Source: Beaufortia kweichowensis (taxonomy: Eukaryota; Chordata; Actinopteri; Cypriniformes; Gastromyzontidae). Taken from it: a stretch of 64,000 nt of DNA. Below, piece after piece: positions 23,055-56,900 of this stretch. Location: the NCBI GenBank assembly GCA_019155185.1, contig CM032816.1, forward strand, positions 10,986,292 to 11,050,291. The letters run 5' to 3'. Numbering within the stretch: position 1 is the first letter of the stretch; each line of letters opens with the position of its first letter. The notes beneath the pieces are model-generated. The model ran no database searches. It saw only the letters and a program-made list of their open reading frames with translations, and was not told the DNA's origin. A program made the translations under genes and the position numbers.

Positions 23055-24311
23055 GCCACAAACACCCAAAAGATTTGCACGTATTTTAAAAACTGCGGTT
23101 TTGCTCTATACATACAGCATGGTCAAATATATTGGCATATTCGGCTACAGCACACCTTTGAATACTGCACATATGTCTAACACCACACTTCACAAACTCC
23201 ACGACCCCTGACCTCTACAAACCCAACACAACTACCCCCCAAACCCCTGACCGATATCTTCAATACCACCGTACCAATAACCGTTAAACACTTTAAGGCA
23301 CGTTTTGGCTACAGAAAGGCCTAACAGAAGCATTAGAAGCACCAAACGACAAATATTTGCATCTGTGTTTGTGCTCTTAAATGAAACAGAGAAGAAAGAG
23401 TGGATTTCAAAGCATGAAGTCCAGATCACACATGCAATTACAATCAAATGACCCCCCGCTGGTTTTACTCAAGCGGGGGAAAGAGAGAGGGTCGTGCCAA
23501 GATGCTTCCCGCCACGCTGCACCGTACCGCGCCACCCAACTCTCAAACGCACCCAAGCTGAGTTCAAACGCACGAGTCCTATCGCCCGCAACATGCCATC
23601 TGTTGCCGCAAACGCCTGCCGTCGATCAAAACGAGAGTGATGACAGACGTTATTTTAAGATCAGGATTGTGTCACTTAAATCCTGAAGATTGACATCACA
23701 AAAATATTAAGTATATTGTCTTGGGACTATATTTTCAGGCGGAAGAAGGGCAAGAAGAAACAGCGATGGCTCACCTTTTACTACACAAACCTTTCTCTAG
23801 TAAAACGCTTGGTAGAATTAAAATGTCCCACCACAAAACTACAAAAAAAATCAGTATCTGACTAGCTATTGCAAATAACAAATCGTAACTTTTAAAAAGC
23901 CACTAGCTTTCAGCCTTTGGATATGACAATACATGTACTTAAGCTGTTTGAGACGTATAAAGAAACCATACATCATAGACTGTCACGGAAATCATATCAT
24001 ATACATAAAAAAAGCTTTAAACAATGATACAAGCATCTCTCAGAGTCGAAGTTTGGCTACGATTATAGTACCATCTTGTTGTGTGCCAAACAACAAACAA
24101 ATTAGCGTATCATCATCCACACTGCCAAAATAAAGCCATTAACATCCCAGAATACACATTGAAAGCCTTCCAATTAAACAAAACTTTAAGACCGGAATGA
24201 ATCAAACTAAAGTTTTTCCAAGCCTCTCAACACTGCTTGCAGAAACAGAAACCATCACGTGTTAAAATGAAATGCCTTGTGACTCGTTTTTCTTATTGCC
24301 TGTTGATGTAG

Positions 24312-24446
24312 TTGTTTCTGTAGTTCAACTGGTAGAGCATTGCGTTATCAGCACAAAGGTCATGGGTTTGAAACATACTGACTATACGTATACCTTAAAT
24401 ACAAGTTGTTTTGAATAAAAGCACCTGCCAAAATGCATAAAAGTTA
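24312..24446 (+). mobile_element. tRNA-derived SINE in the plxnb2 3'UTR region
   Basis: A tRNA-like head has A-box sequence (tagttcaactgg, ~24321) and B-box-like gggtttgaaac (~24364), then a body ending in aataaaagcacctgcc and aaatgcataaa. This head plus '-AAAAGC-C-TGCCAAAATGCATAAA' tail is the common teleost tRNA-type SINE. It lies antisense to plxnb2. It is not a functional tRNA: the acceptor stem and CCA-side pairing are absent. Confidence 0.75.
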
Positions 24447-24519
24447 ATTTTCTGTGGGTCTGCCAGTTGGTCCATGTTGCTGAATTTGAAATAGAAAGAT
24501 ATGAAATGGATCTTAACCA

Positions 24520-24720
24520 TGTTGTAAAATACTAGTGTACTAGGGTACATACTGTGCAATATACACTGCATACTATTCTTTTAAAATAGTATTGGAATGT
24601 GATGCTTGTGATGTCACCTTCAGCTGCTTTTGATTGGACAATATCAGACATGACCTCACTTTAGGCAGCATACATATGCCACAGACTCCTACAGGTGACA
24701 CCGGACGTATCCCTTTTGGT
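24520..24720. mobile_element. MITE-like fish repeat (GTACT/TACTAG type)
   Basis: Contains actagtgtactagggtac, then atactgtgc and atactattcttttaaaatag, followed by cttgtgatgtcacc and cagctgcttttgattggac. This resembles a dispersed fish non-autonomous DNA element; a sequence with similar pieces (gtactcattcagtactatgg, then cgtcactat) occurs near 63510. Ends and target-site duplication were not resolved. Confidence 0.35.
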
Positions 24721-25008
24721 CAAAATATAGGCATCTTGTAAAACAGACACATACACACACTTTCTCTCTCGCGTGCACACACACAAAAGCTTTAAAAACA
24801 ACTGCGACTGCTATTTAAAAAGTTATTTGACTCTTATAAAGCTTTCTGCATAAAGACTGGACATTAAAAAAAATATAGAATACAATTCATAAAACTTTTT
24901 CTCTCTACACAAGAAGAAATTGAACATCTGATTATAGTTATAAGCTAAATACACGCATAGATATCTCTCTCTCTCTCTATCTCTCTCTCTCTCGCTTCCC
25001 TAATAGGG

Positions 25009-47345
<22,337 letters not shown>

Positions 47346-48676
47346 TTCTGTAAACAAAAGAAGAAAACAACAAATTGGTTTGGCTTCTTGGGATGTGTAA
47401 AATACAGTCACAATATTTGCCAACAAAAAGTTGAAGGTCGCTACAAGTAGTCTTGTCCATGAAGCTTAATGTTCCGCCTCGTTCATCCCTTCCCAAAGAC
47501 ACTGTTCAAATGAAAAGCTTACACCCAGCCGAATGTTTTATGATGTTAACCTGCTATTCCCTGGAGTTTCATAGACGCAGTAAAGCGATAACGGTCTCAC
47601 CCTGAGGGCTGAGTTAATTTCGAGCTCTCACATTCATTTACATAAAAACCTTTGCCCTTCTATTGGAAAACCTCATAGTTTTTCCCTCTCATCGCTGGCT
47701 CATTCATTACAAATTCCATTTCTTCACGTAAATGTAGCTGCCCTTTTTGGTTCATACCCTTAAACAATTCTTTTAATTTGAAATGGTGCCTTAAATTAGT
47801 TTGTGTGACTCGTCCTCTCTTGGACGAGAGGTTTGTTATTCTTTTACGGGATAGGATTTGACTGATCCTACAGCAAAGAGAAATTACCGATGTGATTCTC
47901 CAGGACAGAAATGACATTAAATAGAGAGCCAATGGAGAGTCCTTCTTAAGGCTCCTGCATTCTTACAAACTTTGCCAATATATCAAAATGTGCAATCAAT
48001 TTTCCTATTCCTACAAAAACTACTATTCTTTTAAAACTCCAATTACAACCATTACATTTCCAAACCATTAAACGATCAGATTTTCCAGTGATTTATCTCA
48101 GGATCTGGGTTTAGAGTGATATTCCCAAACAAAGACTGTCCCTGTGTCTCTGCCTGCAGGTACCTGAATAGAATCATATAATATTTAACCTCTAATACAA
48201 GAAGACAAATTACAGCATTTACTGACAGCACTGGACCTGAAAGGACATTTCAGCGGCTTTAACTCAATAGTGAGCTCATGGACACAAAAGAAATGGGACG
48301 TGGACATATAGATCAGGGCCAGAGACTTCGCTTAAGAATGACACATATATCTTCAGTGATCCTATTATCATGACATGTGTTGGTGAGGCAGGACAGAGGT
48401 CAAGACACACTGAACTGCCTCCATTAATCCTCATATAACAGTGTAGAGAGAAGCTAGAAAAGACGCTTGTGACATTAAAGTAAATGAGAAAATGTGCTGT
48501 TTGGATTAGACAGTTAGCAATGTGTACATCAATACAAGACATTTATGAAAACTCAATTGTTATATTGTTATAAATATTTTTGCCATACTGCCACACATTT
48601 TTATTACTGTAGTTTTAGTACAAGCATCATTTTAAAAATGCTATAGATTAACTATGGTTACTGGTTACTGGTTATG

Positions 48677-48905
48677 GTTCTCTTGTTTAAGTGTGATGAA
48701 AGACAAAAACCTTTTTATTAAAACATGCAGATGGAAAGTTTGCACTGTAGAGAAACTTCTTCGAGAGAATGAGGTCTTTAAACTCTGATCAGGGCGACCG
48801 AATTCCAGCTGATCTCTTTCTCTCTCGTTGTACAGAACATGACTTCAAAGATTCATTTGCTTATGCATGCAAATCGCTCACATATACAGCCCTAAAACCC
48901 GTCTG
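48677..48905. repeat. 229-bp direct duplication, left copy
   Basis: Matches 49605-49833 at a constant offset of 928 bp, with about four substitutions (around 98% identity by eye). It begins gttctcttgtttaag and ends aaaacccgtctg. Confidence 0.95.
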
Positions 48906-49345
48906 ATCACCCTAGCAACTGTATAGCAACATACTAACATCCACCCAGATCATCCTAGAAACCCCTTAACAACATCTTAACTACTCTGATCACCCTAGCA
49001 ACTGTATAGCAACATACCAACATCCACCCAGATCATCCTAGAAACCCCTTAACAACATCTTAACTACTCTGATCACCCTAGCAACTGTATAGCAACATAC
49101 CAACATCCACCCAGATCATCCTAGAAACCCCTTAACAACATCTTAACTACTCTGATCAGCCTAGCAACTGCATAGCAAGATACTAACATCCACCCAGATC
49201 ATCCTAGAAACCCCTTAACAACATCTTAACTACTCTGATCACCCTAGCAACTGCATAGCAACATACCAACATCCACCCAGATCATCCTAGAAACCCCTTA
49301 ACAACATCTTAACTACTCTGATCACCCTAGCAACTGCAAAGCAAT
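48905..49345. repeat. 83-bp tandem array, about 5.3 copies
   Basis: Unit starts gatcaccctagcaactgtat and passes through catccacccagatcatccta and ccccttaacaacatctt. Starts are at 48905, 48988, 49071, 49154, 49237 and 49320, exactly 83 bp apart, with very few substitutions (for example gatcagcc in copy 4). 'CCTAGCAAC'-type satellites are common in fish genomes. No spacer diversity, so it is not a CRISPR array. Confidence 0.97.
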
Positions 49346-49604
49346 GTTTATGGCAGTGTTTAAAAAACATAAAACACCTTAAAGACCATTAAAAGTGAAA
49401 ATCTTTTGTAAGAAACTAAATAGGAAATAACACAGCCTAATCATCTTTGAGTCACATCAATGTTATGACAGGACACAACATGCCCTCTTCCACTTAAGTG
49501 CACAGAATGCTTACAAAACCAACAGCAGATATCTGGGGCATTTCAGCACAAGTTTCTTGGCTGAAGGAGAAAATAACGAATAAGAGGCTTCAACAAGCCT
49601 TCGC

Positions 49605-49833
49605 GTTCTCTTGTTTAAGCGTGATGAAAGACAAAAACCTTTTTATTAAAACATGCAGAGGGAAAGTTTGCACTATAGAGAAACTTCTTCGAGAGAATGA
49701 GGTCTTTAAACTCTGATCACGGCGACCGAATTCCAGCTGATCTCTTTCTCTCTCGTTGTACAGAACATGACTTCAAAGATTCATTTGCTTATGCATGCAA
49801 ATCGCTCACATATACAGCCCTAAAACCCGTCTG
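49605..49833. repeat. 229-bp direct duplication, right copy
   Basis: Partner of 48677-48905. After the common end gtctg it continues into ctgtcacacagtaaattc, whereas the left copy runs straight into the 83-bp array. Confidence 0.95.
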
Positions 49834-50644
49834 CTGTCACACAGTAAATTCCTTCTGATGTGCTGTTACTGGTCATCACGTGAGGATCTCTTTCCCGCCT
49901 GAAATTCCCCGTTAATCCAGTTGCTAATCCTGAAGCTTACACAACATTGAAATGCATTAGCTGGACATGACATAAAATATTGCAATGACCGTTACTGTGA
50001 CCAGGCCACTGCGTCCCACTATGCCAAGACACCATTATCGAGCCCAGACATTAAAATGCTAAAATAAAAACAAAAAATATCATCACATGGCAGCAACAGA
50101 ATTATCCAAAAGCAAACAAGGCCTCGAAATCCATCTGATAAATAATAACGAAACTAGCAATTCGCTAATGAAGCGGAAACATCTGGAGATATCCAACTGG
50201 AGTGCCAAGAGTGTTAAATTATAACTGTACAGCAGAACAGAAGGGTTTACCTCCAGGAGAGAGACGTGAGAGAGAAAGGACGACTCATTAGCGTAGGTTT
50301 CTTATTGCCTGCGAGAGATAATCCCGTTTTCTCTGCAGTCGAGAAACGCAACACCTTCGGTTGGAGCCGGATGATGAAACAGGCAATGCAGGAAAATGGC
50401 CTTGTTAGATACAGTCAGATTCCAGACAAGACCGCACACGCCTGTCCTGTGGCTCAGGTAGCAAAGTCAAGTTCGCTTACACGGAACAACACAAAATATC
50501 TCACTTATTTACAGAGAACACTCCTTGAGGAAGACTGGGGTGGCAAAATACGTTTCAAAGCAGATGATGTCAAAGTTTCACTGCCAGAAATTCACAGAAA
50601 CAAAATTCAACATACACCTCCTGAAACTGATAAAAGTGATAAAG

Positions 50645-50840
50645 GAACCAATTTTTGGTTCTTTCCGTCAATTCGTTTTTAAAAGAACTATTTTTTTACT
50701 ATTTCATTAGTCTAAAGAACCTTTCTTTTCCTATAAAGAACATTCAACATCCAAAGAAACTATATGTATCACAAAAGGTTTTTTAAATGTTGAAGGTTCT
50801 TTATGGAACTTCATGAAGCACCATCATTTTTAAGAATGTA
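50645..50840. mobile_element. Palindromic 'GGTTCTTTA' MITE-like repeat
   Basis: Contains gaaccaatttttggttcttt, tctaaagaacctttc and, inverted, gaaggttctttatggaactt, ending in catttttaagaatgta. A related fragment lies at 51065-51190 (acactcttaaaaataaatga, agaagaaccttttttccc). Typical of a fish non-autonomous DNA element; ends are unresolved. Confidence 0.5.
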
Positions 50841-52541
50841 TTTGTGTTTATATCTTCTAATAGTAGCTTATTTAAAAACAACTTAAAGCTGCAGTCCATA
50901 ATCTTAATCGTCTCTCTATCGCCATCTCTGTTTAAAACACAAAATTATAATAAATATATTAATAAGAGCTAATTCTGTGCACAGTTTTCGATTTAAAATA
51001 TAATGACACACCATGTACACTAAAAAGTACATTTTACAATTACCACATTATTTAAGTTAGTACACAACACTCTTAAAAATAAATGAGCTTCATGATGCCA
51101 CAGAAGAACCTTTTTTCCCTAACAGTTTCATAACTGTTTCATAAAAGATTCTTTGTAATGGAAAAAGCTTCTTTAGACTATAAAAAGGTAAAAACAAACG
51201 ATGCTTTTAAATGCATTATCTCTGATACCCGTTGGAGGAACATTCCCAAACTAAAAAATAAATTCCATGAAGTTTTTTCTATATGTCAGAAATGAAAGCA
51301 TCACTATAGATGTGGTCGGCTGTGAGATGAACAGGTTTGGGGTGAGCAGGAAAGCTCTGGTCAAAGTCTCTATTGAATTTCCATATGAGTGATTATCTTC
51401 ACCGGCTGTTCATTTATTTTCATTTGCCGGTGAGCACAAGCGACCGGTGCTGTGGTGAAACTGGCCTGAAGACTAAACTGTGACAGAAACACACACACAC
51501 ACACATCCAGCATTATTGGTCTGTTTTCTGCATTCTAGCTGATCCAAATCTCTGCTGGGACACAGTTTGTGTGTATGTATGTGTGTATGTGTAGACACAC
51601 TGGACACAGCTGGCCACGACCAAATGAGATTAAATACAGCATGATGGAGAAAAGATTCTTCACCAATCCCAGCTGATTATCTGTCCATCCTTTCTCAAAA
51701 CACGTTCTCTTATCCTCAGGTTTCACATTTCTCATTTCATTCTCATTCTTCTGCAACACAAAATTTATATTATTATTATGATGCCTGAGTGAAATCTATT
51801 ACACAATTTATGTATCTAATGATGCAGCTTGGCATCAATAAGTCAATTGAACAATGAGGTAAATATCACTGAAACGATTGCTATGCCAGTTTTCTGACTC
51901 AAATCAAAAGATTTCTCAAGACTACGGTATATAATATCTAAATATGGTCAGATCTTACGTTTGATATGAGTTTAGAGGATATTTTTAATCACATTTCATA
52001 ACCTGCCAGGTTTTAAAATGAGTACACATCCAATGCAAATTTCTGCACTGCAAGTAAACAATTTTACAAATTTAAAGTAGATTAGTAGATTATATAAACT
52101 AGTATTGAATTTGATCTTGTGACTGTACTCTGAGCATGTCTCATCTGCCGGTTGAGCGCTCTGCTTTCTCAATGTGTGTGCGTGTCTGTATACATCTTTA
52201 AAACCTCTGAGCGTTTGAACTGACCATCACAGTGTTCAGGCACAATGTAAACACGGTGTGAGGAGATCAGATTCTCCTCCAGCTGTCTGCTGAATAAATA
52301 AAGCTACTAAAAGCTTTGCAGGTCATGACAGTGATACACACCACTTCTCTACTGGGAAAAGAACCGGCGTGTGTTTAGATTTACAGATTTAACCAGGAAT
52401 GCTTTCTTTTATAAATAGTACTCCTTGTTTGTTCTAGTACTCCTAGTGGAGTAGTACCGGGTTTGATACAGTAAAGTGTCATGCTCAGTTAGTTTCTTCT
52501 CTCATTCTGGTTTCAGTCATGCATCAGCGCTACAGAGCAGG

Positions 52542-52542
<1 letters not shown>

Positions 52543-52598
<56 letters not shown>

Positions 52599-52645
52599 GA
52601 GAGCGAGAGAGCGAGAGAGAGAGAGAGAGCGAGAGAGAGCGAGAG

Positions 52646-52728
<83 letters not shown>
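52543..52728. repeat. (GA)n microsatellite with GC interruptions
   Basis: About 186 bp of GA with regular gagc interruptions (52585-52650), upstream of plxnb2. Arginine/glutamate-repeat frames here are artefacts. Confidence 0.97.
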
Positions 52729-52731
<3 letters not shown>

Positions 52732-52896
52732 CTAAACTTAAACTTTACTTTACTAAAACTTTAACTAACTAAAACTTTGACCAACAAACTTCTCGTTCAC
52801 AAATTTGCAGCTCACACACACCCATCAGAGCACTTAAACACACACACTCGTTTACAAATGCATGCAAATGAAGATTCTGACTCGGGACAGACTCAC

Positions 52897-53095
52897 GCTG
52901 GCTGATTAGCTCCGTGGAGACAGGCCTGACCTTTCCATAAGATCAACATACATGCGTCTGCGCTCTCGCGACAGCGTTTTGTGGACGTCCCTCTTCACTA
53001 AATGTCACCGCTGTAAATGAGCAGACATAACCGCCCGGTCCGCCCGCCGTTCACCGAGCAGCTGCGCGGGTCCTTTCTGTCCCCTCAGCACTTCT
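52897..53095 (-). promoter_or_regulatory. plxnb2: Candidate plxnb2 CpG promoter and non-coding first exon
   Basis: The only dense CpG cluster I find upstream of the start exon (gcgctctcgcgacagcg, ccgcccggtccgcccgccgt, gctgcgcgggtcc) lies at 52955-53075. A consensus minus-strand donor, CCAGC|gtgagt, follows at 52897/52896. Together they could be exon 1 and promoter, spliced about 5.5 kb to the acceptor at 47349. This is inference; other upstream exons are possible. Confidence 0.4.
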
Positions 53096-53739
53096 AAAAC
53101 TCTTGTGTCCGAAAGCACAAACTCAAAGAGTGCACAACACAAAAGAGTCAGATGTAACATGCAAAAGCTGCAATACTGCATATGTTTTCTCTTATAGTAA
53201 AGTGATTGTTATGTTATTTGCACAGGCCAGCGTTTTTTGCACGCGGACACCTGGAGATGTCCAGCACAGGTGACAATAGGCACACACGACCTCTCCTGTA
53301 ACGGTTTTCTAAAAACAGTACTTCTATTTCAATCGGCATAGCCAGCATGCATCCAAACACGCTGACATACCAGCCGTAATTATATTTCTTTGCAGCTTCG
53401 GTGCTGCTGGGACTTGCGTCACATTATTCTCTCTCTCTCTGTGTCCATCTCTCTGTTGATCTCATGGGCGATAGCGGCGACCGACACGCAGACGTGTTGG
53501 ATAATTAGGTTCTGAAATCATGGAGATGATCAGGGAACTGTCAATCAAATCAGCCAGCAGGCGTTCAGAAGCGACCCAGGCAGACTGATGCTGGCGTGAG
53601 CAGAAACATGAGCTATATCCAGTCCCAAATCTACAACGTTCATTAAGATGATTTTGTCTTGAGCACTGACAAAACTTCAGCACTTTTGTAGCATTTTGAT
53701 TATTTCGTATACAGTTACTGTATGCACTACTTTCAATTA

Positions 53740-53950
53740 AGTTTTACTCTACAACTAAATGGACAGTTTACAAAAATAAAATCATTTAATCACCCTCAAG
53801 TCATTTCAAACCTTCGTAACCCAGAACACAAAAAGATGAATGTTGATTTCCAGTGTATAAACACAAAACCACTGAGACATTTCTCAAAATATCGTCTTTA
53901 GTGTTTCACTAAAGAGGATTAATAAATGACAGATCTTTCATTTTCAAGAA
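53740..53950. mobile_element. Diverged AGTTCA-type interspersed repeat
   Basis: aaatggacagtttacaaaaa, then atcaccctcaagtcatttca and tttctcaaaatatcgtc, ending in aataaatgacagatctttca. Same order as the copy at 30790 but with many changes. Confidence 0.5.
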
Positions 53951-56900
53951 CCAATTATTTGGTTGGCAACTGAAAAGGTAACGTTAACGTGTGCCATTAT
54001 TTAACATTAAATAAAAAAAATTAAATATTGATTTTTTAAATATTTAATTTCATATTTATTTTTCTCAAACAATGTAATGTGACTAACACAATCCTAAACA
54101 TTAATTCAAAAATGTTATTTTCTCCAAATACAGAAGTAAGATGCATTCAGTATTTTATCAAGGTTGTCTAATTGGTGTCAATAAGTCTGTAAAATATAAT
54201 GGGAACATAATGGCCTTTAATGGCTTAAGTTTTCAAAAATGGTCTGGATGGACAGGATAGAGAGATTTGAGTCAGAATATCATAGTCAAACACTTTCATT
54301 TTAAGATTATGAAACCTCCCCGTCCCCCATCAAATATATATCGACTTCAAAGGAAAAAAGGTACTCGAGCACTGTGATATGAGAGAGATTTCAATGCACT
54401 TTTACAAATGAAATTTTGGAAAATAAGCCCAGTTGAGACATTAACTGTCTTTATTGTACATGCAATGGTTTTATAGCGGTAGAATTTCCCAGATGATTAA
54501 ACAGCTATGAACGGCAGATACGATCATACGCTATCGTTTCATAACTGGTCTTTAAGAAAATTTTGTAGGGCTCAGACAGGCTCGAGGAACATCAAAGCCT
54601 GGCTTTAGCATACACGCTAAAATAATCTCTTGCTCGCTCAACCTCAGATAACCGCAGCGTCTGCCAGTCTCAGCCTTCTGCTGATAATTACACACAAACA
54701 CCAGCACCATTATCACCTGTGCCATCGGACAGCTCATTCCCAACACGGGCTCAGTCCGGGTCCGCTTCCAAAACCATCACACGCCCGCACAAATAATCAT
54801 TTTCAATTCGGGAGAGAAAGTCCAAATGGAAACTGATGATTCAATCCTTTAATGGAGTTCTTTGGCAGAATTGACTTTGGATATCTGGGTCCGGCTCTGT
54901 TGACTGAAGCCAATTCTCTGGAGTCATAAGTGAAGGATGACAGAGCAGAAGATATCCACATCTCATCTCAAGACATTTCAGAAATCAGACTTCTTGTGAG
55001 AATGCATAAAACCAAAGTCAAACAGCTTCTTTTTTTCATCCTCATTCACTGTCATCATATAGAAATGAGCAATGTAAACATTCATCCTAAAAAAAATCAT
55101 ACAGGTGTGAAACAGCAGAAGCGTGCTGAGACAAAGACGGAATTGCTATCATTGAGAGAACCGCTCTTTCATGCTCTGAAAATCAACCACAAAAGGTTAT
55201 GTAGGTGTTAAAAGACAGACACTTCAATGCAAAAAGCCCTTTAGTTGATGCACGACACAGACGAGACTTGTCTGCCTGTCTAACCTCCACAGCAATGAAA
55301 GAGAGCGAGACAGATGTGTGTCTTACAGATAAATCACACGGCTTCTATAATCTTCTCTTTCATTGAAATAATGATTCTTCCCTCTCAGACCCGTTTAATC
55401 CGTAATGGAGCTTGCCTAGAAAGTAAGTACCCTTATTAGGGGAATTCAGTGGCGTAAATAAGTTAAAGCCGTGTGCCATGAAACTTTAATGCGCTGAGGA
55501 GACAACAATCTGTTTACCAATGCTTACATCAGAAATACTCTCAGATGAGGTTCATCTCCCACAGAAGATCTCAATGATCTCAATGATCTCAATCTCTTTA
55601 GATCTATGGGGAAATGTGGGAAATGTCTCAGTTACTAAACCTAGAGAACTGCCTACTCACAGGCACATTTATATAATACATAATTTCTCTAATCCAACAT
55701 CTAAAAATTTCATTCAGTCAGATTTTAAAACGCAAAATTTTACACAATCCCATAATGCATTGCAACAGAACACACAAAACAATGTAATCTAACAAATCAA
55801 GAGTTGATTATAACATTTTAAATAATTAGTTTGATTAGAAAAACTATGATAAAATTAAATGAATAGGTACTAATACCTAGAAAATAAGAACTTATTTAGA
55901 ACTAAATTTTCATAACAATAAACATAATTTTTTTTTAAATTGCCTGTTATTTAAAAAAATATCTAAAATAAAAAATAAAAAAGACAAAAAGAGTTAAAAT
56001 ATCTTAAAATTAAATTAAAAGTTAAAATTAAAATTTTGATATTAATAAATAGATATTTAATTTAGATAATATTAAAATAAGGAAATTCAGAAAACATTAA
56101 ATAATTAGAAATTTAGATAATTTAGATAGATTTTAAATTCTAAAAGAATTATATTCTAAAAAATTAAAATCTAAAAATAAGAACTAGTATCATTAAAATA
56201 GATGGATTAGAAGTTTAATGGATTAAATGTTAAAAGTAGTTTTAAATTCAATACTTGAATAGATTATGTATTTTAATACTAACTCAAGTATAAAACATAC
56301 TAACACCAAAATATCAAAATCAAATGTGGGAGCTGCCATCCATGTAAAATGCTCCAAACTGGTCAATATGAGATTTTGTTGTAGTAAGGATGTCACCTAT
56401 GTAGGCAGTAGACAACACTAAGCTGCACACTAGGTTTTTCAAATAAGCCAAAGCGTTTCTTCCTAACAATGATAAAATCAGATAAATGATCTTTGAAGGT
56501 GATAAAACGCTAATTGCTTTCACTAAATGCACTTCTTACTTCAGCCGGTCACGCAACACCATTTTAATTATTCACACCAAAGCTTAATGAGTTATATCCA
56601 TGCAACCAGAGGCGAACACAAAAACCGTTAGAGAGAAATCAAAGCTGGAGCACTTTACTACACACAGGGCTCATTCCTGTACACGTATGCAGACAGCGGA
56701 CGTCACCGTGTCGGCTCTTGGCTGGGATGTAATCACGAGCACAAAGTTTCTATGATGAAATATGTAATTAAGTGGCGTGTAGAAATGCTGGTGTAGGATG
56801 AGTTATAACCTTTCATATCCTGATGAATATGAATTCAGGGCACGATGGAGAGCACCGATGGATCAGCATACTTACAGAAAGGCCCTTAACAAATATCAGC

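Larger units (their letters stand above)
22545..25008 (-). other. plxnb2: Probable plxnb2 3'UTR (about 2.4 kb)
   Basis: Follows the plxnb2 stop (TAA at 25011-25009). The first AATAAA I find on the minus strand is at 22569-22564 (TTTATT at 22564-22569 on plus). A CT/GA microsatellite begins about 15 bases after the stop (24965-24993). A SINE and a second interspersed element are embedded (separate entries), and a (CA)n run lies at 23021-23048. Nearer variant poly(A) signals could give a shorter UTR. Confidence 0.45.
47346..52896 (-). other. plxnb2: Probable plxnb2 5'UTR intron(s)
   Basis: The start-codon exon has a clean acceptor (ttttgtttacag|AAATGG, exon from 47348), so transcription must begin further upstream and at least one non-coding exon must lie above. 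Besides the duplication and array at 48677-49833 and the palindromic repeats near 50.7 and 51.1 kb, I see only short chance frames here, including a 138-codon one at 50266-50682 with no recognisable domain. Confidence 0.5.

Noticed and set aside
24312..24375. tRNA gene
   Set aside because: Has A- and B-box-like sequence but no complete cloverleaf, and it carries the SINE tail.
47346..47426. Upstream in-frame ATG extending plexin by 27 residues
   Set aside because: A clean splice acceptor (tttgtttacag) lies between it and MAVWLP, and MAVWLP begins a proper signal peptide.
48905..49345. Regular repeats suggesting a CRISPR array
   Set aside because: Head-to-tail identical 83-bp units without unique spacers, in a vertebrate genome.
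50266..50682. 138-codon plus frame upstream of plxnb2
   Set aside because: No recognisable domain, no splice or promoter context, and its end runs into a palindromic repeat.
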